Assembly (NCBI GenBank): GCA_950097015.1
Contig: CATNEN010000025.1
Coordinates: 9,171,001-9,235,000, forward strand
Direction: 5' to 3'
Length of the DNA: 64,000 nt
Source of the DNA: Macrostomum hystrix
Taxonomy: Eukaryota > Platyhelminthes > Macrostomidae
The notes below the pieces were generated by a model. It was not told the origin of the DNA, did no database searches, and saw nothing but the letters and a program-made list of their open reading frames with translations. The translations under genes were made by a program, and so were the position numbers. This document shows positions 37,401-43,978 of this stretch, piece after piece; position 1 is the first letter of the stretch, and every line of letters begins with the position of its first letter.

Positions 37401-38047
37401 ACACTCAATGAGTTCAGTGTGTTCTCTGACAGCCTTAGCAACCCAACACTCAAGGAGTTCAGTGTGTTCTCTGACAACCTTAGCAACCCAACACTCAATG
37501 AGTTCAGTGTGTTCTCTGACAGCCTTAGCAACCCAACACTCAATGAGTTCAGTGTGTTCTCTGACAGCCTTAGCAACCCAACACTCAATGAGCTCAGTGT
37601 GTTCTCTGACAGCCTTAGCAACCCAACACTCAATGAGTTCAGTGTGTTCTCTGACAGCCTTAGCAACCCAACACTCAATGAGTTCAGTGTGTTCTCTGAC
37701 AGCCTTAGCAACCCAACACTCAATGAGTTCAGTGTGTTCTCTGACAACCTTAGCAACCCAACACTCAATGAGTTCAGTGTGTTCTCTGACAGCCTTAGCA
37801 ACCCAACACTCAATGAGCTCAGTGTGTTCTCTGACAGCCTTAGCAACCCAGCACACAGCTAGTTCTCTGTGTTTTGTGCCAACCGGCTCTATTTTTGCAT
37901 TTAATTTCTATTTTTCCACAGGATAACGCCACTGTGTGCAGCAAGGCAGCAGTACCATCAGCTGTCAGTCAAGCTCAGCTGTTGCCAGTGGTTCTCATGG
38001 CTTTCGTGAGCTCCTGCTTTCAGCATCAATGGTCTCTCGGCGCTTGA
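13372..38047 (+). CDS. CACNA2D: Voltage-gated calcium channel alpha2delta subunit, 23 exons
   Basis: An auxiliary, extracellular, membrane-anchored subunit that promotes surface trafficking and presynaptic placement of high-voltage-activated Ca channels. Exons inferred from GT-AG borders with continuous phase: 13372-13469, 15250-15328, 16591-16710, 17907-17963, 22639-22918, 23223-23442, 23527-23677, 24036-24113, 24206-24436, 25027-25161, 25424-25516, 26322(or 26358)-26543, 27725-27742, 28153-28212, 28292-28456, 32379-32555, 32666-33702, 33901-33976, 34067-34119, 34209-34264, 34367-34829, 35361-35550, 37922-38047. The total is about 1394 codons, longer than vertebrate members (about 1100) because of low-complexity insertions. 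Domain order: signal peptide, VWA_N, VWA with MIDAS DNSGS (about residue 301), Cache domains, Cys-rich delta region, C-terminal hydrophobic tail. It resembles alpha2delta-3/4 most by eye. Exon 12's start is the weakest point. Confidence 0.93.
13535..13822 (-). mobile_element. tRNA-derived SINE, family A, in alpha2delta intron 1
   Basis: The same element as at 12235, sharing GCTGACTCCTGAGCACACAC and TCTGCCTTCTCC/GTCAGGCCGTGTAC body motifs and the tRNA-like head near 13740-13822 (AATTGAGCTCAGGGACCTTG, reverse orientation). It directly abuts the 24-bp array that starts at about 13826. Confidence 0.8.
13826..15180. repeat. 24-bp minisatellite in alpha2delta intron 1
   Basis: Copies of a unit built from AGCTAGAATCGCAGC plus TAGAGCCAT (24 bp), with shorter 12-15 bp variants and AGACCATAG forms. 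It is rich in TAGC/GCTA palindromic steps. Long open frames on the minus strand (Ala-Ile-Leu-Ala-Met repeats) are shadows. The array starts right after a SINE and ends 70 bases before exon 2. Confidence 0.95.
16050..16412. repeat. 24-bp pyrimidine-rich array resembling 3' splice sites
   Basis: About 15 copies of a 24-bp unit (TGTTATCTCTGTCTGTCTAT then CCAG or CCTG). Each unit has a pyrimidine tract, and roughly half end in CAG, so they mimic acceptor sites. It lies in alpha2delta intron 2, about 180 bases upstream of the true acceptor of exon 3 (16590). Cys-Leu-Ser repeats in forward frames are shadows. Confidence 0.93.
16725..17848. repeat. 34-bp minisatellite in alpha2delta intron 3
   Basis: About 33 copies of a 34-bp unit containing GATTGCAGGACCAAACTGCA and GTTGGGAATGGCCT. 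The array begins about 15 bases after the exon 3 donor (16711) and ends about 60 bases before the exon 4 acceptor. The real acceptor context (GGGATTGGGAATTGCAG at 17890-17906) resembles the unit. Open frames on both strands are shadows. Confidence 0.95.
18125..18800. repeat. 30-bp minisatellite with clustered TGCATG motifs
   Basis: About 22 copies of a 30-bp unit (GGTAATGATCGATCTATGCA plus TGACTAGAGT) in alpha2delta intron 4. Eleven units carry TGCATG on the gene's sense strand; the rest read TGGATG. The unit is rich in GATC/ATCGAT palindromes. Because 30 is a multiple of three, both strands show 227-codon open frames, which are shadows. Confidence 0.96.
19268..19345 (-). mobile_element. Fragment of SINE family B
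   Basis: Contains CTGTTCAGTCCATGGACTGG and GGTACCCATTTTAC, the body motifs of family B, followed by an ACAACAACAACAACACAAC stretch. It adjoins the 3' end of the antisense LINE, so the AAC repeat could instead be the LINE's 3' tail read on the other strand. Confidence 0.5.
19388..22504 (-). mobile_element. APE-type non-LTR retrotransposon (LINE), apparently intact ORF
   Basis: A single 1038-codon frame, antisense in alpha2delta intron 4. The N-terminal third is an endonuclease/exonuclease/phosphatase fold: VGTLNCRTLK, DVIALQEVS, VIVLGDLNAVP, LIDHVLL and RSDHRLLICDLEL, which are the usual catalytic blocks of an apurinic-type endonuclease. The centre is a reverse transcriptase: KTPGGKALGPDEVP, LDLIVVFIDFMKAFDSV, SGVLQGDTLAPFLFVLVLD and the catalytic LGYADDLALLSS. 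There is no RNase H or obvious zinc knuckle. The N-terminus is Arg-rich. The lack of stops or frameshifts suggests a recent insertion. Just upstream of its 5' end, TGCAAATAAGTTAAGAC occurs three times in tandem (22518-22571). The clade (RTE-, L2- or CR1-like) was not determined. Confidence 0.92.
22639..23442 (+). CDS. CACNA2D: alpha2delta exons 5-6: VWA_N region
   Basis: Exon 5 (22639-22918) starts after TTCCAG and carries a Ser/Thr/Pro-rich insertion before NIYDS. Exon 6 (23223-23442) encodes SNEILNVANWTSSLDDVF and WQYFGTTEGMFKIYPG, matching the VWA_N (PF08399-type) signature NWTxxLDxVF ... WQxFGxxxGxxxxYP of alpha2delta proteins. The intron between them begins with a tandem array of splice-donor-like units (see repeat at 22917). 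Confidence 0.92.
22917..23104 (+). repeat. 16-bp array made of tandem 5' splice sites
   Basis: About 12 copies of TTGTGAGTACGGATGC. The first copy overlaps the exon 5/intron 5 boundary of the alpha2delta gene: the exon ends ...GATTCTT and the intron starts GTGAGTACGG. Every later unit repeats CTT/GTGAGTACGG, a good donor, almost exactly. Use of any downstream copy would add multiples of 16 nt and quickly meet an in-frame TGA. Confidence 0.95.
23527..25161 (+). CDS. CACNA2D: alpha2delta exons 7-10: VWA domain with MIDAS
   Basis: Exons 23527-23677, 24036-24113, 24206-24436 and 25027-25161. The first encodes KDMVILIDNSGSMKGR, with the DxSxS metal-ion-dependent adhesion site that is needed in this family for channel trafficking. 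Exon 9 gives TIMLITDSAPEEF, matching the second MIDAS aspartate strand, but the usual Asp-Gly is Asp-Ser. Exon 10 gives RLFTFLIGQEATDEDTVKAM and NNRGYF, the end of the VWA fold. A SINE sits in the intron just before exon 8. Confidence 0.94.
23785..23993 (-). mobile_element. tRNA-derived SINE, family A, in alpha2delta intron 7
   Basis: Shares TTTCGCTGACTCCTG, TGACTTTCTGATCGTCAGGC and GAATCGAGCTCAGGGACCTT with the other copies. The 5' (head) end is truncated, and the element ends about 40 bases before the acceptor of exon 8 (24035). It occupies more than half of a 358-base intron. Confidence 0.8.
24466..24880. repeat. G-rich, telomere-like imperfect repeat in alpha2delta intron 9
   Basis: Irregular GGTGGGTTAGGGG/GGGATGGTGGG units on the sense strand, with many GGGTTAGGG runs. 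It starts about 30 bases after the exon 9 donor (24437). Runs of three or more G at close spacing would allow G-quadruplexes in the non-template strand or RNA. The TTAGGG hexamers are not in perfect register, so this is not a true telomeric tract. Confidence 0.9.
25610..25912 (-). mobile_element. tRNA-derived SINE, family A, in alpha2delta intron 11
   Basis: A near-full copy. The tail side holds GGACCCGCAGACAGGGAGGA at about 25605. The body holds CCTGACTTTCTCATCGTCAG. The head, read on the minus strand from 25912, has AGTGGCATAGGTGTCAAACG and a box B-like GAGCTCGATTCCGCGG. The best conserved copy alongside 12235 and 46683. Confidence 0.85.
26322..26543 (+). CDS. CACNA2D: alpha2delta exon 12: low-complexity insertion (start uncertain)
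   Basis: The open frame ends in DPRV before GTAATT and is rich in Thr, Pro, Ala and a Gln run (KSQQQQQQARLKSELQQHQR). It falls between the strand encoded by exon 11 and the LFASVAQAAYD strand of exon 14, where other family members have only a short loop. Phase 0 on both sides would allow it to be skipped. Two in-frame AG acceptors are possible (exon start 26322 or 26358); neither has a strong pyrimidine tract. Conservation is not evident, so the exon could be alternative or mis-bounded. Confidence 0.55.
26824..27275. repeat. 16-bp purine-rich array in alpha2delta intron 12
   Basis: About 28 copies of GAGACACGGGAGAGAT, with a short block near 26870-26930 in which GAGAGAT becomes GAGACAT, and single-base indels near 26968 and 27014. 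The unit is purine-biased on the sense strand. Ser-Leu-Pro-Cys open frames on the minus strand are shadows. Confidence 0.96.
27725..27742 (+). CDS. CACNA2D: alpha2delta exon 13: 18-nt microexon
   Basis: Eighteen bases encoding ALSDRP between a strong acceptor (TTTCTCTTTTATAG) and a strong donor (GTAAGT). Both borders are phase 0, so inclusion adds six residues without a frame change. A GCATG motif, the core RBFOX binding site, lies about 120 bases downstream in the intron (27862-27866). That position normally favours inclusion. Use of the microexon is inferred from splice-site quality. Confidence 0.6.
28153..28456 (+). CDS. CACNA2D: alpha2delta exons 14-15: Cache domain
   Basis: Exons 28153-28212 and 28292-28456. 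They encode KNKLFASVAQAAYD then NLIGVAGLDIPVDQF, LGVLGYIFMATNNGFILFHPEFRPV. The GxxGYxFxxTNNGxxLxHPxxR pattern is the dCache/VGCC_alpha2 signature downstream of the VWA domain. Introns before and after are phase 0. The following intron holds a G-rich array and a 2.7-kb insertion. Confidence 0.93.
28487..29225. repeat. 16-bp G-rich array in alpha2delta intron 15 (left part)
   Basis: About 46 copies of GTTTGGGGTGGTGGCT and variants (GGGT, GGAT, TTGGT endings), beginning 30 bases after the exon 15 donor (28457). A matching block lies at 31927-32270, so this looks like one array split by inserted mobile DNA. Trp-Gly-Val frames forward and Pro-Thr-Asn frames reverse are shadows. Confidence 0.95.
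29226..29970 (+). mobile_element. DNA-transposon fragment: leader plus transposase HTH
   Basis: From 29769 a frame reads MSHNF then MPRGNYGKVSQTDRQRLISA and LAVQLGINKQTARSIITRFR, a helix-turn-helix like the DNA-binding N-terminus of Tc1/mariner- or IS630-like transposases. Homology stops near 29965, where the sequence switches to reverse-oriented retroelement DNA. No catalytic DDE domain follows. The leader 29226-29760 contains AGTAACTTCTATTTCG-like direct repeats (about 29347, 29386, 29451) and a doubled TTGCTCAACTGAGCGCT (29249 and 29278). Family assignment is by motif only. Confidence 0.6.
29971..31926 (-). mobile_element. Decayed Ty3/Gypsy-type retrotransposon pol fragment
   Basis: Minus-strand pieces in several frames. 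An RNase H-like block (about 31590-31920) has LTFFNKRKPTEVIVYASPTG and GTILSQQQPDGSLRPIAYAS. A linker with RPGPSNPSDVLSRQPSG and an integrase core follow: HLLVIVDHFSRYP, FGRPTQLVSDNGPPF, SYHPEANGVTERVNRSI. The C-terminal region is Pro-rich. Frame changes near 30830, 31030 and 31200 and a stop near 31585 break it, and reverse transcriptase, protease and gag are absent, so it is 5'-truncated and dead. It lies in alpha2delta intron 15. Confidence 0.85.
31927..32270. repeat. 16-bp G-rich array in alpha2delta intron 15 (right part, degenerate)
   Basis: The first 130 bases repeat GTTTGGGGTGGTGGCT as at 28487-29225; beyond that the units become diverged (GTATTTGGG, GTGTTTGGC). Divergence rises away from the insertion, as expected for the edge of an old array. 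Confidence 0.85.
32379..33702 (+). CDS. CACNA2D: alpha2delta exons 16-17: second Cache region
   Basis: Exon 16 (32379-32555) encodes NYDLPLRVAMIKRQTGAINM, like the NAMVNRKTGxxxM segment of alpha2delta-3. Exon 17 (32666-33702), the largest exon, holds RYFYAPLNSTAP, TPFSLGLVLPW, the AGLARW and NCPAMRLMMNRS segments, and NVRCYLLDGSGAVVVSE, which matches the family's CYLIDNNGFILVSE strand. It ends in phase 2 before GTGACT. In the first 300 bases of the exon the opposite strand is also open, but no homology is seen there. Confidence 0.9.
33901..38047 (+). CDS. CACNA2D: alpha2delta exons 18-23: delta region and C-terminal anchor
   Basis: Exons 33901-33976, 34067-34119, 34209-34264, 34367-34829, 35361-35550 and 37922-38047. 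Landmarks are SMRAYDFQAVC (family: YDYQAMC), RAVIRLISWVVVEGFL (a hydrophobic helix typical after it), TNLIFVAVAGDPNCDC and RYRERPP (family: NLFMVVV...C-C, RRRPESC). The final exon encodes DNATVCSK then a hydrophobic stretch LLPVVLMAFVSSC and stop (TGA at 38045). A short hydrophobic C-terminus fits the GPI-type anchor proposed for the family. Phases 2, 0, 2, 1, 2, 0 are consistent across all joins. Confidence 0.88.
35557..37858. repeat. 45-bp minisatellite in alpha2delta intron 22 (about 51 copies)
   Basis: Copies of a 45-bp unit with ACTCAATGAGTTCAGTGTGT and CTGACAGCCTTAGCAACCCA. It begins about 6 bases inside the intron (donor GTAGGC at 35551) and ends 60 bases before the last exon. The first six units carry TGTGTCCTCTG variants; later ones are almost uniform. 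The unit length is a multiple of three, so frames of about 760 codons stay open on both strands; these are shadows, not a gene. Confidence 0.96.
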
Positions 38048-38609
38048 AGAAGTAAAGAAAATATCTTTTTACATAGCGAGTAATTAAAGCTTGCAACCAA
38101 ACTTCAGTATTCTGTATCTCTACTGGACATTTGCTGAGCTCTTGGTCAGGGTAGATGTTTGCGTTGGAAGATGTCAGGGAAGTTTTTAGGGTAGATGTCA
38201 GCGTATAAGTAGATGTCAAGGTAGATGTCAGGACAGATGTCATGGTTGGTATATTTTTGGGTATATGTCAGGGTAGATGTCTGCGGAAAACTTCCAGAAT
38301 ATTTCCAGCATTTTGTAGATATTTTTCTCGCAGTTTTTAAAAAGAATGAAAAGAATTTACAACTGCTCCTTAATAACGAATATTCTCATATTTACAGCTG
38401 CTTGTTACTACTAAAAATAGCTAAATTCTTACAAAAAGCGATATAAGTTTTCTATGCAACCTGTGTGAGCAAAATTAATATTACAGATATTTACTTATAG
38501 TTCTGCGGTGGCATGAAATTTTATCTTTCAAATGTTATCATGCATGTTGATATGTTCTGCTTTTCATTTACATAAAAATTTGCCAATATTGTTCGCTATG
38601 AATGAATGC

Positions 38610-38615
38610 AATAAA
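38610..38615 (+). terminator. Candidate polyadenylation signal for the alpha2delta gene
   Basis: AATAAA about 560 bases after the stop codon at 38045-38047, in AT-rich unique sequence before the next array. No other AATAAA was noticed between. Assignment is positional. Confidence 0.4.
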
Positions 38616-38761
38616 TTCCAACCGTCACAAAATTGATTAAAGATAACTTTTCGACAACAGAAAAAATATTTCACCGGTTTTTTATGTCTAGTTGAATTGA
38701 CTCATTGTATAAATTTAAGCTTTTTACTTAGTCTTGTAACTTCTGTAGATTAATAGTTCAC

Positions 38762-41535
38762 GCCAAGGCCAAACCCACTGTCCTATTTATTACATCAGTC
38801 ACAAACCCACTGTCTTATTACACCAGTCACAAACCCACTGTCCCATTTATTACATCAGTCACAGACCCACTGTCCCATTTATTACATCAGTCACAAACCC
38901 ACTGTCCCATTTATTACATCAGTCACAGACCCACTGTCCCATTTATTACACCAGTCACAAACCCACTGTCCCATTTATTACATCAGTCACAAACCCACTG
39001 TCCCATTTATTACATCAGTCACAAACCCACTGTCTTATTACATCAGTCACAAACCCACTGTCTTATTACATCAGTCACAAACCCACTGTCTTATTACATC
39101 AGTCACAAACCCACTGTCCTATTACATCAGTCACAGACCCACTGTCTTATTACATCAGTCACAGACCCACTGTCTTATTACATCAGTCACAAACCCACTG
39201 TCTTATTACATCAGTCACAAACCCACTGTCTTATTACATCAGTCACAAACCCACTGTCTTATTACATCAGTCACAAGCCCACTGTCTTATTACATCAGTC
39301 ACAAACCCACTGTCCCATTTATTACATCAGTCACAAACCCACTGTCTTATTACATCAGTCACAAACCCACTGTCTTATTACATCAGTCACAAACCCACTG
39401 TCCCATTTATTACATCAGTCACAAACCCACTGTCTTATTACATCAGTCACAAAGCCACTGTCTTATTACATCAGTCACAGACCCACTGTCTTATTACATC
39501 AGTCACAAACCCACTGTCTTATTACATCAGTCACAAACCCACTGTCTTATTACATCAGTCACAAGCCCACTGTCTTACTACATCAGTCACAAACCCACTG
39601 TCTTATTACATAAGTCACAGACCCACTGTCTTATTACATCAGTCACAGACCCACTGTCTTATTACATCAGTCACAGACCCACTGTCTTATAACATCAGTC
39701 ACAAACCCACTGTCTTATTACATCAGTCACAAACCCACTGTCTTATTACATCAGTCACAAACCCACTGTCTTATTACATCAGTCACAGACCCACTGTCTT
39801 ATAACATCAGTCACAAACCCACTGTCTTATTACATCAGTCACAAACCCACTGTCTTATTACATCAGTCACAAGCCCACTGTCTTATTACATCAGTCACAA
39901 GCCCACTGTCTTATTACATCAGTCACAAGCCCACTGTCTTATTACATCAGTCACAAGCCCACTGTCTTATTACATCAGTCACAAACCCACTGTCCCATTT
40001 ATTGCATCAGTCACAGACCCACTGTCCCATTTATTACATCAGTCACAAACCCACTGTCTTATTACATCAGTCACAAGCCCACTGTCTTATTACATCAGTC
40101 ACAAGCCCACTGTCTTATTACATCAGTCACAAGCCCACTGTCTTATTACATCAGTCACAAACCCACTGTCTTATTACATCAGTCAAAAACCCACTGTCCC
40201 ATTTATTGCATCAGTCACAGACCCACTGTCCCATTTATTACATCAGTCAGAGACCCACTGTCCCATTTATTACATCAGTCGGAGACCCACTGTCCCATTT
40301 ATTACATCAGTCGCAAACCCACTGTCTTATTACATCAGTCAGAGACCCACTGTCCCATTTATTACATCAGTCGCAAACCCACTGTCTTATTACATCAGTC
40401 ACAAACCCACTGTCTTATTACATCAGTCACAAGCCCACTGTCTTATTACATCAGTCACAAACCCACTGTCTTATTACATCAGTCACAAGCCCACTGTCTT
40501 ATTACATCAGTCACAAGCCCACTGTCTTATTACATCAGTCACAGACCCACTGTCTTATTACATCAGTCACAAACCCACTGTCTTATTACATCAGTCACAA
40601 ACCCACTGTCCTATTACATCAGTCACAAACCCACTGTCTTATTACATCAGTCACAAACCCACTGTCTTATTACATCAGTCACAAACCCACTGTCTTATTA
40701 CATCAGTCACAAACCCACTGTCTTATTACATCAGTCACAAACCCACTGTCTTATTACATCAGTCACAGACCCACTGTCTTATAACATCAGTCACAAACCC
40801 ACTGTCTTATTACATCAGTCACAAACCCACTGTCCTATTACATCAGTCACAAACCCACTGTCTTATTACATCAGTCACAAACCCACTGTCTTATTACATC
40901 AGTCACAAGCCCACTGTCTTATTACATCAGTCACAAACCCACTGTCCTATTACATCAGTCACAAACCCACTGTCTTATTACATCAGTCACAGACCCACTG
41001 TCTTATTACATCAGTCAGAAACCCACTGTCTTATTACATCAGTCACAAACCTACTGTCTTATTACATCAGTCAAAAACCCACTGTCCCATTTATTGCATC
41101 AGTCACAGACCCACTGTCCCATTTATTACATCAGTCAGAGACCCACTGTCCCATTTTTTACATCAGTCGGAGACCCACTGTCCCATTTATTACATCAGTC
41201 AGAGACCCACTGTCCCATTTATTACATCAGTCACAAACCCACTGTCCCATTTATTACATCAGTCACAAACCCACTGTCCCATTTATTGCATCAGTCACAA
41301 ACCCACTGTCCCATTTATTGCATCAGTCACAGACCCACTGTCCCATTTATTACATCAGTCACAGACCCACTGTCCCATTTATTGCATCAGTCACAGACCC
41401 ACTGTCCCATTTATTGCATCAGTCACAGACCCACTGTCCCATTTATTACATCAGTCACAGACCCACTGTCCCATTTATTACATCAGTCAGAGACCCACTG
41501 TCCCATTTATTGCATCAGTCACAAACCAACTCCCT
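38762..41535. repeat. 28/32-bp intergenic minisatellite
   Basis: About 95 copies of a unit based on ACATCAGTCACAAACCCACT with two length forms: GTCTTATT (28 bp) and GTCCCATTTATT (32 bp). Long forms cluster at both ends (38770-39010 and 40200-41520) and short forms fill the middle. A block near 40180-40340 recurs near 41070-41230, with CAAAAACC, CAGAGACC and CGGAGACC variants in the same order, indicating a segmental duplication inside the array. Confidence 0.95.
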
Positions 41536-42080
41536 TAAATTTTTTTTTCGATTAAACATTATCACTGTACATTTCAGTTTGTTATCACGTGTAACAGTCC
41601 TGTCAGTCCAATAAACTGTCATAAAGTGTAGGTACTCATATTGATGATTTTATCAAGTAGTAGTCAAGAGAGGTGGGAGGACACCAGGACCATAGCATCA
41701 ATACTTGTAACACAGTAATATGATTCAATTATAATATAAAACAGCAGGTTGGAAAATTGCGCACTCAATTTACCTAACGATCAATCGATTCGGTCTGCTT
41801 TTGTTTTGGACTGTCGATTAGTGCAATGAATTGTCAGGTAAAATATAGGCGCAGATAATGGATTGGATTCCAAGTCTGCAACAGAAGACTTGTACTAATA
41901 AAGAAGAAATTCATTTACAAGAGATCGTAATTTTACACGAACTTCAAGCTTACTCGACAATAAAAGGAGAGTGTAAAAGATAAAATGAAAAATTCTAGAT
42001 TAAGATATCAATATTCTAGACAGTTCGCTAGTAATAGACATTGGTTGCATTTTATTTAAATTTTTACATACACAAGACCT
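41536..42080. other. AT-rich spacer, no gene recognised
   Basis: About 540 bases of AT-rich unique sequence between two arrays. Only short open frames; no recognisable motif. Confidence 0.6.
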
Positions 42081-42081
42081 A

Positions 42082-43520
42082 GTGAGGCATCAGTTGTATC
42101 AGTTGCGTCAGATGTCAATTGTGTCAGGTGTCAGTTGTGTCAGGTGTCAGTTGTGTCAGATGTCAGTTGTGTCAGATGTCAATTGTGTCAGGTGTCAGTT
42201 GTGTCAGGTGTCAGTTGTGTCAGATGTCAGTTGTGTCAGATGTCAGTTGTGTCAGGTGTCAGTTGTGTCAGGTTCAGTTGTGTCAGGTGTCAGTTGTGTT
42301 AGGTTAAGCTTTGGCAGGTGTCAGTTGTGTCAGATGTCAGTTGTGTCAGATGTCAGTTGTGTCAGGTGTCAGTTGTGTCAGATGTCAGTTGTGTCAGATG
42401 TCAGTTGTGTCAGATGTCAGTTGTGTTAGGTTAAGCTTTGGCAGGTGTCAGTTGTGTCAGGTTCAGTTGTGTCAGGTTCAGTTGTGTCAGGTGTCAGTTG
42501 TGTTAGGTTAAGCTTTGGCAGCTGTCAGTTGTGTCAGATGTCAGTTGTGTCAGATGTCAGTTGTGTCAGATGTCAGTTGTGTCAGGTGTCAGTTGTGTCA
42601 GATGTCAGTTGTGTCAGATGTCAGTTGTATCAGATGTCATTTGTGTCAGGTGTCAGTTGTGTTAGGTTCAGTTGTGTCAGGTGTCAGTTGTGTTAGGTTA
42701 AGCTTTGGCAGGTGTCAGTTGTGTTAGGTTCAGTTGTGTCAGGTGTCAGTTGTGTTAGGTTAAACTTTGGCAGGTGTCAGTTGTGTTAGGTTCAGTTGTG
42801 TCAGGTGTCAGTTGTGTTAGGTTAAGCTTTGGCAGCTGTCAGTTGTGTCAGATGTCAGTTGTGTCAGATGTCAGTTGTGTCAGATGTCAGTTGTGTCAGG
42901 TGTCAGTTGTGTCAGATGTCAGTTGTGTCAGATGTCAGTTGTGTCAGATGTCAGTTGTGTCAGGTGTCAGTTGTGTTAGGTTCAGTTGTGTCAGGTGTCA
43001 GTTGTGTTAGGTTAAGCTTTGGCAGGTGTCAGTTGTGTTAGGTTCAGTTGTGTCAGTTGTCAGTTGTGTCAGGTGTCAGTTGTGTCAGGTGTCAGTAGTG
43101 TCAGGTGTCAGTTGTGTCAGGTGTCAGTTGTGTCAGGTGTCAGTTGTGTCAGGTGTCAGTTGTGCCAGGTGTCATTTGCTTCAGGTGTCAGTTGTGTCAG
43201 ATGTCAGTTGTGTCAGATGTCAGTTGTGTCAGATGTCAGTTGTGTCAGGTGTCAGTTGTGTCAGATGTCAGTTGTGTCAGATGTCAGTTGTGTCAGATGT
43301 CAGTTGTGTCAGGTGTCAGTTGTGTTAGGTTCAGTTGTGTCAGGTGTCAGTTGTGTTAGGTTAAGCTTTGGCAGGTGTCAGTTGTGTTAGGTTCAGTTGT
43401 GTCATGTGTCAGTTGTGTCAGGTGTCAGTTGTGTCAGATGTCAGTTGTGTCAGGTGTCAGTTGTGTCAGGTGTCAGTTGTGTCAGGTGTCAGTTTGTTCA
43501 GGTTAAGCTTTGGCAGGTGT
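42082..43520. repeat. 16-bp array with higher-order structure
   Basis: Base unit GATGTCAGTTGTGTCA with GGTGTCA and GGTTCA variants. Modules with GTTAGGTTAAGCTTTGGCAG occur near 42300, 42430, 42505, 42705, 42820, 43010, 43355 and 43500. The segment at about 42509-42720 is repeated at about 42823-43035 (314-base shift) and again partly at about 43190-43390, so this is a higher-order repeat. Val-Ser-Cys-Gln frames are shadows. Confidence 0.95.
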
Positions 43521-43657
43521 CAGGTAATTTGCTCAAAGATTCACTGAAATATTTTCAATTACGTTCCGGCTTATCAAAAATACTTTGGTCTAGAAACGTA
43601 TAGACACCTACATGAAGATCATCATGGCTAGTCCATATTTTAACAAATTTTCATCCG

Positions 43658-43663
43658 TTTATT
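43658..43663 (-). terminator. Candidate polyadenylation signal for the GPCR gene
   Basis: TTTATT on the plus strand (AATAAA on the minus strand) about 315 bases past the GPCR stop codon at 43979-43981. Positional assignment only. Confidence 0.3.
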
Positions 43664-43978
43664 CATTGGCTATTTTATATATAATTATTTTAGTAAGGGT
43701 TACTATAATGGGAAACTTTTAATTGACGCCTGATATAAGATTTGAGGATTTAGGAATGCGCAAAAACAGGAAAGGGAGGACAAAGATTGAGGCTATCAAT
43801 CGAATATAGTGAAGGCTAAAGCTTTTAGTGGGATAATCGTGTGGTTTGTGCCGTAAGGTGTGTACTGCCACCGATTCAAAATATCCTTCTCATCTTCAAA
43901 GTCTAGAGTTTAAACGATTCCAAATAAATAAATCAGACAGAGAGACGAAGGCTAGAGCGCCCCAGTGTAATCAGACTC

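Noticed and set aside
35546-37862. Open frames of about 760 codons on both strands with 15-residue repeats
   Set aside because: The unit is 45 bp with few stops, so open frames are automatic. The region lies inside alpha2delta intron 22, between exons with matching phase.
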